Shown here: positions 10,435 to 19,045 of the stretch, in pieces
Position numbering within the stretch: the stretch's first letter is position 1
How the letters are laid out: the number at the start of each line of letters is the position of its first letter
Source of the DNA: Lentisphaerae bacterium RIFOXYA12_64_32
GTDB taxonomy: Bacteria > Verrucomicrobiota > Lentisphaeria > Oligosphaerales > YB12-FULL-65-16
NCBI GenBank assembly: GCA_001803235.1
Contig: MHBL01000425.1
Location: 1-40,762 of the forward strand
Length of the DNA: 40,762 bases
Reading direction: 5' to 3'
Program-made: the position numbers and the translations under genes
Notes under the pieces: generated by a model
What the model was told of the DNA's origin: nothing
The model's input: only the letters and a program-made list of their open reading frames with translations
Databases searched by the model: none

Positions 10435-11232
10435 ATGTGGAACGTCTGCAACATGGTCTGGCGTATCGGCGATATCCTGGCGGTGCCGGAGCAGATCGAG
10501 TGGTGCCGGAACGCCGGGTTCGACGGTGTCGGCGTGCACGCCAGCCCGGGCGCATCGGGCGCGTGGGAAGGCATTGAACCGACCACGTGCAGCGCAGCGC
10601 GGCGCCGCGAAGTCCGCAACCTGCTCGCCGGCTTTGCGATGTGCGAGGTGCACGCGCCGTTCGCGATCAACCTGACGGACGCGTCGCTGGATGACGGCGT
10701 CCGGCAACTCGACCCCGTGCTGGCCTTTGCCGGGGATATCGGCGCCAAAGTCGTCACCGTGCACGCCGATTTGCCGGCCGCCGGATCTGGGTCTGTGGAA
10801 CGCTGGGCCGAGGCCATGGGCACGGTCAATGCGCGCGCCGGCAGCCTGGGGCTGAGGATCGGCCTCGAAGTCCTGTGGAGTTTCGAGATGGTCCGCGCCT
10901 GGCGCCTCGCGCACGTCGGCGTGACGCTGGACGTTGGGCACATGTATATCATCAAGGACGGCAAATACCTGGAACCGTTCGGTTCGATCGGTGACACGGT
11001 GCGGCACATCGGCGACGCCCTGGTCCATCTGCACATGCATGACGTGGCGGAGTTCGACCACATGGAGATCGGCACCGGCCGCGTCGACTTCCGCAGCCTC
11101 CTCGACGCGCTGCAGGAGATCCGCTATGCACACGGCATGTGCCTGGAACTGAACCCGGACCGCGTCTCACCGGACGGCATCCGCCGCAGCCTGGCCTGGC
11201 TCAGGACGGACTTCGAGCGACGCCGCGGATAG
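10435..11232 (+). CDS. Second xylose-isomerase-like TIM-barrel protein
   Basis: This is a 265-residue TIM barrel of the same superfamily as its upstream neighbour but clearly divergent from it. Candidate metal ligands are Glu in 'RIGLEVLW', Asp and His in 'VTLDVGHMY', His in 'LVHLHMHDV' and Glu in 'MCLELNPDR'. It may act on a sugar or polyol, or be an endonuclease IV-like fold protein; the metabolic reading fits better because a related barrel precedes it. The ATG at 10435 has GGAG ten bases upstream. A TTG at 10417 is an alternative start adding six residues. The 308 bases between the two barrels are filled by palindromic repeats, so co-transcription is possible but not certain. Confidence 0.78.
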   Translation: MWNVCNMVWRIGDILAVPEQIEWCRNAGFDGVGVHASPGASGAWEGIEPTTCSAARRREVRNLLAGFAMCEVHAPFAINLTDASLDDGVRQLDPVLAFAGDIGAKVVTVHADLPAAGSGSVERWAEAMGTVNARAGSLGLRIGLEVLWSFEMVRAWRLAHVGVTLDVGHMYIIKDGKYLEPFGSIGDTVRHIGDALVHLHMHDVAEFDHMEIGTGRVDFRSLLDALQEIRYAHGMCLELNPDRVSPDGIRRSLAWLRTDFERRRG

Positions 11233-11263
11233 CGGACGTGATCCACACGCAACCGACGGGGTG

Positions 11264-11315
11264 TGAGTGTGTGAGTGACTGAGCGGGGGGAAGTGAGTGA
11301 GTGGAGCATTGAGGG
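11264..11315. repeat. Low-complexity GTGAGTGA-type tract
   Basis: A stretch of short GTGAGTG/TGAGTGA/AGTGAGT units lies between the TIM barrel and the metallophosphoesterase. It resembles one arm of the short-period repeats seen elsewhere in the window, but no opposite arm was found. The rest of the gap, 11233-11512, shows nothing else. Confidence 0.45.
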
Positions 11316-11512
11316 GTAACCCTGGAGCGCCCGCGTCCTCGCGGGCTTAACCGTTGCCAAGTATGCAGATGCGTGAGTCCGAGGCGCATACAGCCGGGTG
11401 TTCAGGCCCCCTTGACGCCCGCTCGCCACGGCGTCTTGTCACGCCGAAGTGCCAGGACGAAGGCGGAAGCTTCTGAGCGAAGCCGGAACACGCGCCCCGG
11501 GATCCTGAGACC

Positions 11513-12229
11513 ATGACTCGACTTTTCATCGCCGATATACATGCCAACCTGCCGGCGTTCGAGGCGGTCCTCGAGGCGGCAGGGCATGTGGACGAGGTCG
11601 TGTTCCTCGGTGACGTCATTGGCTGCGGGCCGTACCCGGCCGAGTGCGTGCACCTGCTGATGAGCCTCTCGCCCTGCGCCATTGCGGGAAACCACGACCT
11701 GGCCATTCTGCGCCAACCGGCGCACGAAGCGGCGGCCGCGCCGGCCGGCGACTGGGACGCCTGGTCGCGCTGCCAGTTGAGCGAGGCACACGCGGGCTAC
11801 CTCGCGGCGCTGCCGCTGGAGCTGAACACCGTGTCCTGCGGCGAAACCGTGCGGCTCATTCACAAAACGGACGCGCCCTACTACCTGCATCCCGCCATGC
11901 CCGACCGTTTGCTCGCGGAATACTTCCGGTGCATTCCGGGCGGCACGGTCTACTGTGGGCACTCGCACCGCCTGATCTCGCGCGTGGTGGACGGGCGCCG
12001 CCTGGTCTGCCTGCCGCCGGTCGGGCAGCCCCGGAACGGCGACCCGCGCGCCGGCTACGCGCTCGAGATCGACGGGGTGCTGGAGTTCCACTTCGTCGCG
12101 TACGACGTCGAGACGGTCATCACCGACCTGGCGCGGGTCGGGCTGCCGGACGCCTACCGTCAGCGCTGGGAATGCTTCCTGCGCCGGGGTTGCGACCCGG
12201 AGTGGTCGCGCGAGTACCGGCCGGAGTAG
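11513..12229 (+). CDS. Calcineurin-like metallophosphoesterase
   Basis: This is a 238-residue phosphoesterase of the YfcE/MJ0936-like group. The family metal-binding motifs are in order: ADIHAN at residues 7-12, GD at 33-34, GNHD at 59-62 and GHSH at 149-152. The extra ligand 'LIHKTDAP' near 115-122 replaces the usual HGxP-like segment. These proteins hydrolyse phosphomonoesters or phosphodiesters with two metal ions; the physiological substrate is unknown. It has no signal peptide and should be cytoplasmic. The ATG at 11513 agrees with the family start, though the ribosome site is weak. It stands alone between the TIM barrel and the MntA/HepT pair, with gaps of 280 and 142 bases. Confidence 0.85.
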   Translation: MTRLFIADIHANLPAFEAVLEAAGHVDEVVFLGDVIGCGPYPAECVHLLMSLSPCAIAGNHDLAILRQPAHEAAAAPAGDWDAWSRCQLSEAHAGYLAALPLELNTVSCGETVRLIHKTDAPYYLHPAMPDRLLAEYFRCIPGGTVYCGHSHRLISRVVDGRRLVCLPPVGQPRNGDPRAGYALEIDGVLEFHFVAYDVETVITDLARVGLPDAYRQRWECFLRRGCDPEWSREYRPE

Positions 12230-12371
12230 GCTGGGCGGGCCCGAACGGCATTCGCGCCGGTAATGCGTCAGTCGCGGGTGGAGATAAGGTCGACGGTTGA
12301 CCGGGGCTGGCGCCTAGAGTGGTCGGAGCACGTGCGCAAGCGAGGATGGTCCCCGTCAAACAGGAACGAAC

Positions 12372-12674
12372 ATGACTCGGCACGGCATCGAGATACCGCA
12401 GGACCGGATCGCTGCGTTCTGCCGCGAGAACGGCATCCGCCGCCTGGCGCTGTTCGGCTCCATCCTGCGTGACGACTTCCGACCGGACAGCGACGTTGAC
12501 GTACTGGTCGAGTTCGAACCCGGAGTGCACGTGGGTCTGGACTTCATCCGGATGCAGGACGAGCTCTCGGCCATTCTGGGTCGCAAGGTTGACCTGAACA
12601 CGCCTGGATGCCTAAGCAAGTACTTCCGGGACGACGTGCTGAGGGAAGCGCAGGTGCAGTATGTCGCGGCATGA
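12372..12674 (+). CDS. mntA: MntA-type nucleotidyltransferase antitoxin
   Basis: This is a 100-residue minimal nucleotidyltransferase. The signature GSX10DXD is exact: G29-S30, then D41 and D43, with 'LVEFEPG' following. In the HEPN-MNT systems, the MNT protein neutralises the HEPN RNase toxin by transferring AMP groups to a conserved tyrosine near its active site. The downstream HEPN gene overlaps by 14 bases in another frame, the usual gene order and coupling for these pairs in many genomes. The length is normal. The chance of a different role is small given the partner. Confidence 0.88.
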   Translation: MTRHGIEIPQDRIAAFCRENGIRRLALFGSILRDDFRPDSDVDVLVEFEPGVHVGLDFIRMQDELSAILGRKVDLNTPGCLSKYFRDDVLREAQVQYVAA

Positions 12675-13008
12675 TGACAGCATCAGCATCCGGCAGATGC
12701 TCGACCATGTCGAAGAGGCAATGGCTCTCGCCCGGGATCGGTCCAAGCCGGACCTCGCGTCCGACCGCGTCTTCTACCTGGCGCTGGTGAAGCTCGTAGA
12801 GATCGTAGGAGAGGCAGCCGCCCGTGTTTCGGAGCCTTGGCAGGCAGCACATCCGGACATCCCGTGGCGTCTGATCATCGGCACACGGCACCGCTTGATC
12901 CACGGCTACGACACCGTGGACCACAACATCCTCTGGGACATTGTGACCCTCGACTTCCCGCCCTTGGCCGCCCAGATCAAAGCGTTGCTGCCGGACAAGC
13001 GGGCCTGA
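12661..13008 (+). CDS. hepT: HEPN-domain RNase toxin, HepT-like (DUF86)
   Basis: This is a 115-residue all-helical HEPN protein of the DUF86/HepT family. The RNase motif RX4HXY is intact: R76, H81 and Y83 in RHRLIHGY. By analogy with characterised HepT/MntA pairs, this protein cleaves RNA when free and is silenced when MntA adenylylates the motif tyrosine. It starts inside mntA and is therefore translationally coupled to it. No truncation or missing residue is seen, so the pair is predicted to be functional. Confidence 0.88.
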   Translation: MSRHDDSISIRQMLDHVEEAMALARDRSKPDLASDRVFYLALVKLVEIVGEAAARVSEPWQAAHPDIPWRLIIGTRHRLIHGYDTVDHNILWDIVTLDFPPLAAQIKALLPDKRA

Positions 13009-13019
13009 ACGACGAAGGC

Positions 13020-13067
13020 CCTGGCCTGACTTATTCATGAAGCCGCACGCCTCGTAAATAAGCCAGG
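13020..13067. terminator. Possible bidirectional terminator between convergent genes
   Basis: CCTGGCC followed by ACTTATT on the left can pair imperfectly with AAATAAG and CCAGG on the right (13055-13067). It lies between the converging hepT and heparinase-like genes. The stem is interrupted and there is no long T-run, so the call is weak. Confidence 0.3.
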
Positions 13068-13093
13068 TTAGTGCACAAGGCTCATGGGACGCC

Positions 13094-15424
13094 CTAATCT
13101 CTTGGCACCTTCTGGCCGCGGCAATACAGGGCCTTTCCTTCACCAACACAGGCTTTGTCGAGCTTGCCGTCCCGGTCAAGCATCACCAACGCCGCCGGGG
13201 CGTCCGTCGAGAAGTCCGCGAATCGCACCTCACCGGCGCTGGCGTCCCGCGAGCAGTAGAGGTGTCGCGCGCCGTCCGCGAAAACGATCTCGCAGCAACT
13301 GGCGGCGACCGGTTGGCCCTGGCTGTCGGTGACCGGCAGGCTGCGCACGGCCGTGACCGGGCAGGTCTCACCCTGGCGCAACGGGTACAGCACCAGCGTC
13401 ATGCGCTGCGGTCCCGTGCCCTGCCAGCGGTACGCCGCCGTCGGGCAAGGCTTGAGTGTGGTGAAGTTGCGGTCCACCCAGCCCTGCAGTTCCGGCTCAG
13501 TCTGACCCTTGACGAGCTGGACCGTCAAGCCATCGAACGGCACGGCCAGGAGCTGGATGTTCGCGGTCGGCTCACGGGTCGCCACCTGCAGCCCGTCCGC
13601 CGTCGCGTCCTCCGCATTGAGGTGGAACAGGCTCTCGTAACTGTGCGCGGTGCTGTCCACCGGCGCCAGCACGTCGGTCACGATCCAGTACTGCGGCTTG
13701 ACGAAAAAGACCCGACGCGTGTGCTTCACCGCAATGTTGGTCTTGCGGTCACCGTAGCCGTCCTCGTACGTACCTTCCACCAGGTCGAACTGCGGCGTGG
13801 TCAGCCACAGGTTCGTGAGCGGCTGGTACGGCTTGGGCAGGGTCCACGTGCCCGGGACGAACGCGCGGCGTTGGTCCTGGCCGTCGACGCGGATGGTATT
13901 GTGCGCCCGCGTCGAGAGCACGTACTTACGCTCCGGCGAGGTGTCGTACATGTGGCTGCCGGCCTCGCGGATCAGTTCCTTGCCGTAGCCGTAGAGGGTG
14001 AACGCGAGCTTGTCCTCGTGCTGGTGGCTGGCGCCCCAGGTCCCGGCGTCCAGCATCAGGTACAGCGAGTTGGCCGGATCCCAGCCGGTACGCATCATGT
14101 ACTGGCCGGCGTACGGGAAGGCGACCGAGTCGGGCGGCGGTGTCTGCCCCTCGGCGCCCGCCGTGGCGAACCATAGGAAGTCCTTGCGCTCCGGGAACAG
14201 CTTCACGGCGTCCTTGAGCAGGCCGACCGGCAGCGGGTGGTTGCCGGAGTCGTTCGGCCCCACCAGCACGCGGTTGGGCATGGAGTTGTAGCACAGAAAG
14301 TTGACCATGCGTTCGACCGTCGCCAGGTAGTCCTTGGGAAACAGGTCCTGCTGGCCGTTGAGCGTCGCCAATTCCAGCGCGGCGACGAACGATTCGGTGA
14401 CACCGATCATGTACCCGGCCGCCAGTTCCCACTGCACACCATCAGGGTAAACCTGGCGCTGCAGTTCGTCGGTCAGGCGCTGCGCCGCAACCGTGCGCCA
14501 GAACGTCGACCGCTGGAACTCGGGGTTCATGAGGGCCGTGTACAGCACTCCGGTCATCTCCGATATGACCCAGTTGTTGCCCACCACGATGCTCGGGTTG
14601 CGGACCAGGTGTTCAGCCTGTTCGTGCAGCGATTTCCAGACCGTGACGACCGCCTCGTCGGTCCAGGCGGGGCTGGACTGGGTGACGGCGATCGGGTGCG
14701 CCCAGAACTGCAGCAGGCGCGCGGCGGTGTTGAGCGTTTCCCAGGCGTAGTGGTACGGCGAGTTGCCGTCGCGCAGCATGAGCCGGGGGCAATCCTGCGC
14801 CCAGGCCACCATGTCGGCAACCATTTTCTGGGCATAGCGCTCGTCGCGGGTGCTGACGTAACCGGCGTACAGGTCGTTGAAGTGGACGAAGCGGTTGAGG
14901 ATCGCGTTGTACTCGCAGGTCTCGAGCGGGCCGCCGCGGTAGCACTCGGGGTTGTAGCTCCAGTCGACGCGCCCCTCGGGTTTGTACACTTCCTTGCCCA
15001 TGCGGTACTCGCCGCGCAGAACCGCCTCGGCGCGCTGGCGCGCGGCGTCGTTCCACGTTGAGCCCTGGCGCGTGTTCCAGTGGTCGAACCAGACCGGGGC
15101 CTTGCGGTTGCGGATGTACTCGCCGAACGCGTGCTTGGCCGCCGCGCGGTCGTCACGGCCCAAGGCGGCCTTGACCTCGGCCATCGCGGGCATATCCAGA
15201 TCCAGGGCTTGGAAGAACTCGTCGTCCGTCATGCGCGGGCCCTGGCCGACGGGCGGCGTCACGAGGTTGATCACGCGCACGTCGTCGAGCAGCAGTTCGG
15301 TGCCCGGGACAGGCTTGATGCCCGGCCACTGCTCGGCGCCGATCGAGATCGTGAGCGAGACGATCTGCGTCCAGTCCGGCAGGCTCTTGCCGTAGAACTC
15401 CTCGAAGGGGATGATGAACGGCAT
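13094..15424 (-). CDS. Heparinase II/III-like polysaccharide lyase, probably 5'-truncated
   Basis: The 776 residues start in the second half of a carbohydrate-binding-like beta sandwich (ending LLLDDVRVINL near residue 55), followed by an alpha/alpha toroid (about 60-420) and the heparinase II/III beta-sandwich domain with 'GASHQHEDKLAF' and 'AHNTIRVDGQDQ'. Enzymes of this class cleave uronic-acid glycans by beta-elimination and are normally secreted. No signal peptide is present. Reading back past the first ATG, the frame stays open to a TGA at 15545-15547 and translates as plausible domain sequence ('TAPLRIRLAGW'), yet this stretch has no ATG, GTG or TTG. The front of the gene therefore seems lost. 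If translated from 15424, the product would stay in the cytoplasm. It is convergent with hepT and divergent from the next unit. Confidence 0.75.
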   Translation of the reverse strand: MPFIIPFEEFYGKSLPDWTQIVSLTISIGAEQWPGIKPVPGTELLLDDVRVINLVTPPVGQGPRMTDDEFFQALDLDMPAMAEVKAALGRDDRAAAKHAFGEYIRNRKAPVWFDHWNTRQGSTWNDAARQRAEAVLRGEYRMGKEVYKPEGRVDWSYNPECYRGGPLETCEYNAILNRFVHFNDLYAGYVSTRDERYAQKMVADMVAWAQDCPRLMLRDGNSPYHYAWETLNTAARLLQFWAHPIAVTQSSPAWTDEAVVTVWKSLHEQAEHLVRNPSIVVGNNWVISEMTGVLYTALMNPEFQRSTFWRTVAAQRLTDELQRQVYPDGVQWELAAGYMIGVTESFVAALELATLNGQQDLFPKDYLATVERMVNFLCYNSMPNRVLVGPNDSGNHPLPVGLLKDAVKLFPERKDFLWFATAGAEGQTPPPDSVAFPYAGQYMMRTGWDPANSLYLMLDAGTWGASHQHEDKLAFTLYGYGKELIREAGSHMYDTSPERKYVLSTRAHNTIRVDGQDQRRAFVPGTWTLPKPYQPLTNLWLTTPQFDLVEGTYEDGYGDRKTNIAVKHTRRVFFVKPQYWIVTDVLAPVDSTAHSYESLFHLNAEDATADGLQVATREPTANIQLLAVPFDGLTVQLVKGQTEPELQGWVDRNFTTLKPCPTAAYRWQGTGPQRMTLVLYPLRQGETCPVTAVRSLPVTDSQGQPVAASCCEIVFADGARHLYCSRDASAGEVRFADFSTDAPAALVMLDRDGKLDKACVGEGKALYCRGQKVPRD

Positions 15425-15793
15425 CCACCCGGCCAGGCGGATGCGCAGCGGCGCGGTCGCGGCGCCCGGCCAAACCCCAGACTTGCATTCGCGGATTGCT
15501 CTCGTATGTTCTGCAATTCCGAGAGGTGAGAATTCGGGATACTCTCAGGTAGAGGGAGAATCCGGAAAACGCGTGCGGGTCGCCTCGACCGTGACAGGCG
15601 GCGTTCTGGCATCGTGCCCGAACTTCGTGGCCGGCCGTCTCACGAGGCGGCAGGGTTGCGCATTTCCTCCGTCATGGCTGCCCTGCTTTGGCGGGGCAAC
15701 GACAAGGCGGAAAAAACTCCGCCGCATAGGGTTAAACTCGCAGGCTTGGGTTGTGATCGGCGCGGGCGGGATTTCCGGGCGCGAACCAACAAC

Positions 15794-16828
15794 ATGACTC
15801 GTCAACGCTGCAATGAGAGTGGCGGGAAGCTTCCCGCCCTGCAAGACCAATGTCCGCGTTGCGGCTTGGCGTCGCGGCGCCGCCGCACGGCTGCGGTCGG
15901 GGCCTTTCTGGCGGGCGCGCTGCTCTGCCTTGCGGGGTCCGCATGGGCCTTCAAGTCTGTCCGGCCAGCACCGGCACCGCAGCCGCAGGTCCCGCCCGCG
16001 GTGCGCGAGCCTGAACTCACACTCGGCGCCCTGCTGACCATGTCCCCCGCCGAGATCGGCAAGGTCGACGTCGCCGCGATGAACCTACTCTGTGCCCAGG
16101 GCTTGCCCGGTGCAGAAAACCTCGACGTGACGCAGTGCCTCCGGACCCTGGACGAGTGGGCACGCCTGGCGGACCGGATGACCCAGGAGCGTATCGGCAT
16201 CTTCCAGGCCAATCCGGAGCAGTTCAAGAACTCGGAGAACTGGTGGCGCGTTGGCGCGCTGGTCGGGGTGCTGAACCGTGTCATCGGCACCTCGTACAAC
16301 CCCGCGCTGAAGAACGTCCGCGTCTTCGATCCGTTCGACAGCACCTTCTTCCGCAGTCCCAAGGATGTGTTCATCCACGGCCTGTTGACGGGGAACCGCC
16401 AGGGCACGTGCGCGTCCATGCCGGTCCTGGTCGTATCGGTCGGGCGCCGGCTCGGCTACCCGCTCAAACTGGTCGCCGGTGCGAACCACCTCTTCGTGCG
16501 CTGGGACGGCGCCGGTGACCGGTTCAACGTCGAGGTGACGGACGCGTTCGCCGAGAGCAAGCCAGACGACTTCTACCACACCTGGCCACGCCCGAACCGG
16601 TTGCCACTCAAGTCCATGACACCGGCAGAGGAACTGTCGACGTTCCTGGGTTTCCGGGGTTTGTGTTTCATGGAGCACCAGCGCTGGCGCGACGCCGAGG
16701 TCGCCTTCGTCCACGCCCACGCGCTGGTGCCGGACAGCAAGACCAATCTCCCATACCTGGAGCGGCTCCTCATGGCGGAGCAGTACGGCATCCCCATGCA
16801 ACCGCCAACGTCCATGGGGCCGAGGTAG
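15794..16828 (+). CDS. Membrane-anchored transglutaminase-like protein
   Basis: This 344-residue protein has one N-terminal hydrophobic segment (about residues 32-52), a Pro/Ala linker and a transglutaminase/SirB1-like fold. The catalytic pair is visible as Cys206 in RQGTCASMP and His232 in GANHLFVRWD, with acidic residues 247-250 as the possible third member. A short TPR-like helical repeat ('RWRDAEVAFVHAHALVP') follows. Such proteins may be cysteine peptidases or structural pseudo-enzymes in the periplasm. The start is uncertain: codons 10-15 are inside an 18-base perfect palindrome, and a downstream TTG could be used instead. The N-terminal CPRCG hints at a zinc ribbon but a second cysteine pair is missing. 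The stop codon is nine bases before the lipase gene, so the two form an operon. Confidence 0.7.
   Translation: MTRQRCNESGGKLPALQDQCPRCGLASRRRRTAAVGAFLAGALLCLAGSAWAFKSVRPAPAPQPQVPPAVREPELTLGALLTMSPAEIGKVDVAAMNLLCAQGLPGAENLDVTQCLRTLDEWARLADRMTQERIGIFQANPEQFKNSENWWRVGALVGVLNRVIGTSYNPALKNVRVFDPFDSTFFRSPKDVFIHGLLTGNRQGTCASMPVLVVSVGRRLGYPLKLVAGANHLFVRWDGAGDRFNVEVTDAFAESKPDDFYHTWPRPNRLPLKSMTPAEELSTFLGFRGLCFMEHQRWRDAEVAFVHAHALVPDSKTNLPYLERLLMAEQYGIPMQPPTSMGPR
15821..15838. repeat. 18-bp perfect palindrome inside the transglutaminase-like gene
   Basis: GGCGGGAAGCTTCCCGCC is its own complement and lies 27 bases after the chosen start codon. It could be the core of a dispersed palindromic repeat that contributed the first codons, or a hairpin that limits translation. 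Confidence 0.6.
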
Positions 16829-16837
16829 GAGGACCAC

Positions 16838-17968
16838 ATGTCGAGCTTCTCCCGCATGATCCGCACCGCACTGGCCGCCGTCCTGGCCGCAACCGCACTG
16901 CTGCCCGCCGCAACCGCCCGCGCCATGTACTGCAACAACGACCCGGTGAACCTGGTCGATCCGCTGGGTCTGGCGGCGTACTACTTCGATGGAACCGCCA
17001 ACCACCCGCATCCCAGGAACCTGGACGGCACACCCAACTACAAGACCAACGTCCGGAAGCTCTATGATGTAACAAGAGGTGCGGCGTTCTATGCGTACGG
17101 CATCGGCTCGGGGTACAATGCTGACGGCTCTCTCACGACCAGCGGGGTCGCGAACGAAGGAGCCACGGGCAATAGCATGAAGGAGCGCGCCGAATGGATG
17201 TTGGGCAAACTCGAAAGCCAACTGCGGGCCGGTGACAAGGTCGTGGATCTGTTCGGGTTCAGTCGTGGTTCGGCGACAGCAACCTATTTCCTGAATCGCA
17301 TTCAACAGGAGGTAGACAGGGGGAACCCGCTCTACCGGGGCATCGAGATCCGTTTCGTTGCTCTGTTTGACCAAGTCCCGAGCAAACTGGGCATGACGCG
17401 AACCGTGGGGAGTGCGGCCTGGAACGCCACGTTGGCATCGGTCTCGTTCGGCGCGTGGGGGTACAACCCATACGAGCGCATCAGTGACAGTAGTGGAGAG
17501 TTCCATTTCACGCTGCCGAAAGGTATGAGATTCACCCATAGGCCACTCCATCCGGTCGCCCTTGACGAAGGGCGACGCGAGTTCGCCGTGACCGACCTCC
17601 AAGGCGCTCTGCAGGTCGGGTTCCGGGGGGTTCATTCCAACGTGGGCGGCGGGTATCCCAGGGATTTCTTTGAGTACATCACCTGCAGGTTCGTCTACGA
17701 GAGAGCGACCAGGGCAGGACTGGGGTTTTTCGATGAGAAATACCGCGCCATGGACCCGTCAATGCGGGGCTTGTACGACCGGTACGCACACGATTTCGAT
17801 GCGGGTTTCCTGCCGTTGCTCGATATCTCGCCAACCGACAACAGCAAGGCCTACTGGGATGATGGCGAACCGAGGGCTCTTCCGCAAGGCATGGTGCTGC
17901 ACCCGAGTGTGCGGTGGTTCAAGAGCGCTCCAGCCAACCCGATTCCGGCGTATATTTACCTACCATGA
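16838..17968 (+). CDS. Secreted DUF2235 lipase with RHS-core remnant (putative toxin)
   Basis: This 376-residue protein starts with a clear Sec signal peptide (residues 1-29, basic start, Ala-rich core, ARA at the cleavage site). Directly after it comes YCNNDPVNLVDPLGL (31-45), the hallmark that closes the core of RHS-repeat proteins, but no RHS repeats precede it. The rest is a DUF2235 alpha/beta-hydrolase: FDGTANHP at 50-57, TNVRKLYD at 70-77, nucleophile elbow GFSRG with Ser142, Asp178 in ALFDQV and His266 in GVHSNVGGGYP, a complete triad. In RHS toxins and type VI effectors such domains are phospholipases. The ribosome site AGGAGG lies just before the ATG. The next gene overlaps by ATGA, as expected for an immunity partner. 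The product should act in the periplasm or outside the cell. Confidence 0.85.
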   Translation: MSSFSRMIRTALAAVLAATALLPAATARAMYCNNDPVNLVDPLGLAAYYFDGTANHPHPRNLDGTPNYKTNVRKLYDVTRGAAFYAYGIGSGYNADGSLTTSGVANEGATGNSMKERAEWMLGKLESQLRAGDKVVDLFGFSRGSATATYFLNRIQQEVDRGNPLYRGIEIRFVALFDQVPSKLGMTRTVGSAAWNATLASVSFGAWGYNPYERISDSSGEFHFTLPKGMRFTHRPLHPVALDEGRREFAVTDLQGALQVGFRGVHSNVGGGYPRDFFEYITCRFVYERATRAGLGFFDEKYRAMDPSMRGLYDRYAHDFDAGFLPLLDISPTDNSKAYWDDGEPRALPQGMVLHPSVRWFKSAPANPIPAYIYLP

Positions 17969-18444
17969 AACACCCGCACTCCCCGATCCTGGCGTGTATT
18001 GCAGCGGTGGTGGTCTTCCTGCACTGTGGATGTGGTTCCGCAGCGAACCGGATTGCCATGGCCCAGGGCACCCTGAGCGTGGTGAACAAGTCCGAGGCAG
18101 ACATCTTCCCGGTCGTTCAGACGACATACGAGGAGGACTTCGGCGGGGTGTCTGCCGGCGCATTCAAGGTGATCGGCTTTGCGGCTGTCGAGGTCGACAA
18201 GGTTGTGCGGGTCGCGTGGGGCGAGGGCAAGTGGGATGCGTCCAAGACTACGGTGTCTTTTCCGATGAAGGTCAGCGCGGAGGTCGCGCGCCAGACGAAG
18301 TATCTGGAGTTCTGCTACAAAGGCAAAGGCGAGTGGGTGCTCAATCTCTACGGGGCGGCGGAGCCAGAGGCGAAGAACCTGCTCGCCTCGATAGCCGGAG
18401 TTGTGGAGCCGAAAACATCGGACCCGCAAGGGGGCAGAGAATAG
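17965..18444 (+). CDS. Small exported protein, putative immunity protein of the DUF2235 lipase
   Basis: This 159-residue protein is not a family I recognise. Residues 1-25 form a signal sequence with a hydrophobic stretch ending HCGCGS, which looks like a lipoprotein cleavage site but has His rather than Leu/Val at -3, so lipidation is uncertain. The mature part begins 'GTLSVVNKSEADIFPVVQT' and seems to be a small beta-rich domain. Its ATG overlaps the lipase stop codon (ATGA at 17965-17968), so translation is coupled. Known immunity proteins of type VI phospholipase effectors are often periplasmic lipoproteins encoded beside the toxin, which is the basis for this inference. An alternative is a simple accessory subunit. 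Confidence 0.6.
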   Translation: MKHPHSPILACIAAVVVFLHCGCGSAANRIAMAQGTLSVVNKSEADIFPVVQTTYEEDFGGVSAGAFKVIGFAAVEVDKVVRVAWGEGKWDASKTTVSFPMKVSAEVARQTKYLEFCYKGKGEWVLNLYGAAEPEAKNLLASIAGVVEPKTSDPQGGRE

Positions 18445-19045
18445 GACTCGACCAGTGCGGGTAAGTCCAGCCCCGGCCGGAGAGACGTCGGGGGCCCGCA
18501 CGTAGTGGTGTCGCAGTCCCGGCGGGGGTCCGCCGGGAAAGACACCATCCCCGCGCCGTCGCTGCAACACGCCGGATGGGCTCTTGGCGCTCCACTTCGT
18601 TGCGCGCGCTGCGAGCCCACTACGAACGGGGGTATCCTCCCCTCCGCCGCGGTGGCGATGCTCGACCGGACGCATGGGCGCGTTGGCGACCACGGCCAGA
18701 CCGCAGCGACGTGGCGCACCCCCAGCGTCCAAGTCGAACTCGAGGTCAAAGACGGCTGGCTGCACTCGACCCGGGTGAGATAGGGATAGCGCGGAGGCGT
18801 TCGATCAGGGCGTTGCCGGTGTACAGCACTATTCCACTGTGACTCGCTCTTGCGCTTGACCAGCAACCTTGAGAATACTATGGTTCTTTGTACTCCGAGC
18901 ATGAATCCGAGGGGATCCCGTCCGGCAATGGGTTCTTGCTGGGCCGAAATGGATCGTTGTGTGATACGGCTCATAGCCGCAATGAAATGACGATCCGGAC
19001 AGATGTCTTCGGCAGAACGATGATGTGATGACTCAAGGAAGTTGT
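18445..19045. other. 600-base gap with one strong hairpin
   Basis: CCCGGCGG at 18518-18525 and CCGCCGGG at 18530-18537 form a perfect stem around GGGT, enclosed by GGTGTC at 18507-18512 and GACACC at 18541-18546. It lies about 65 bases after the putative immunity gene and may end or stabilise that transcript, though no T-run follows. A short plus-strand frame ending near 18783 has a protein-like end ('VQVELEVKDGWL') but no recognisable start and may be a gene relic. The last 250 bases before 19046 are richer in A and T and probably hold the promoter of the next operon. Confidence 0.45.

Noticed and set aside
15850..15870. Zinc ribbon at the N-terminus of the transglutaminase-like protein
   Set aside because: Only one CxxC pair is complete and the region overlaps a palindromic repeat, so it may not be native protein.
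16838..17968. Type VI secretion effector
   Set aside because: No PAAR, VgrG or other type VI gene is present, and a Sec signal peptide would be incompatible with normal type VI loading.
18505..18783. Small plus-strand gene after the putative immunity gene
   Set aside because: No ribosome site, no family match and its start lies inside a hairpin; only its end looks protein-like.
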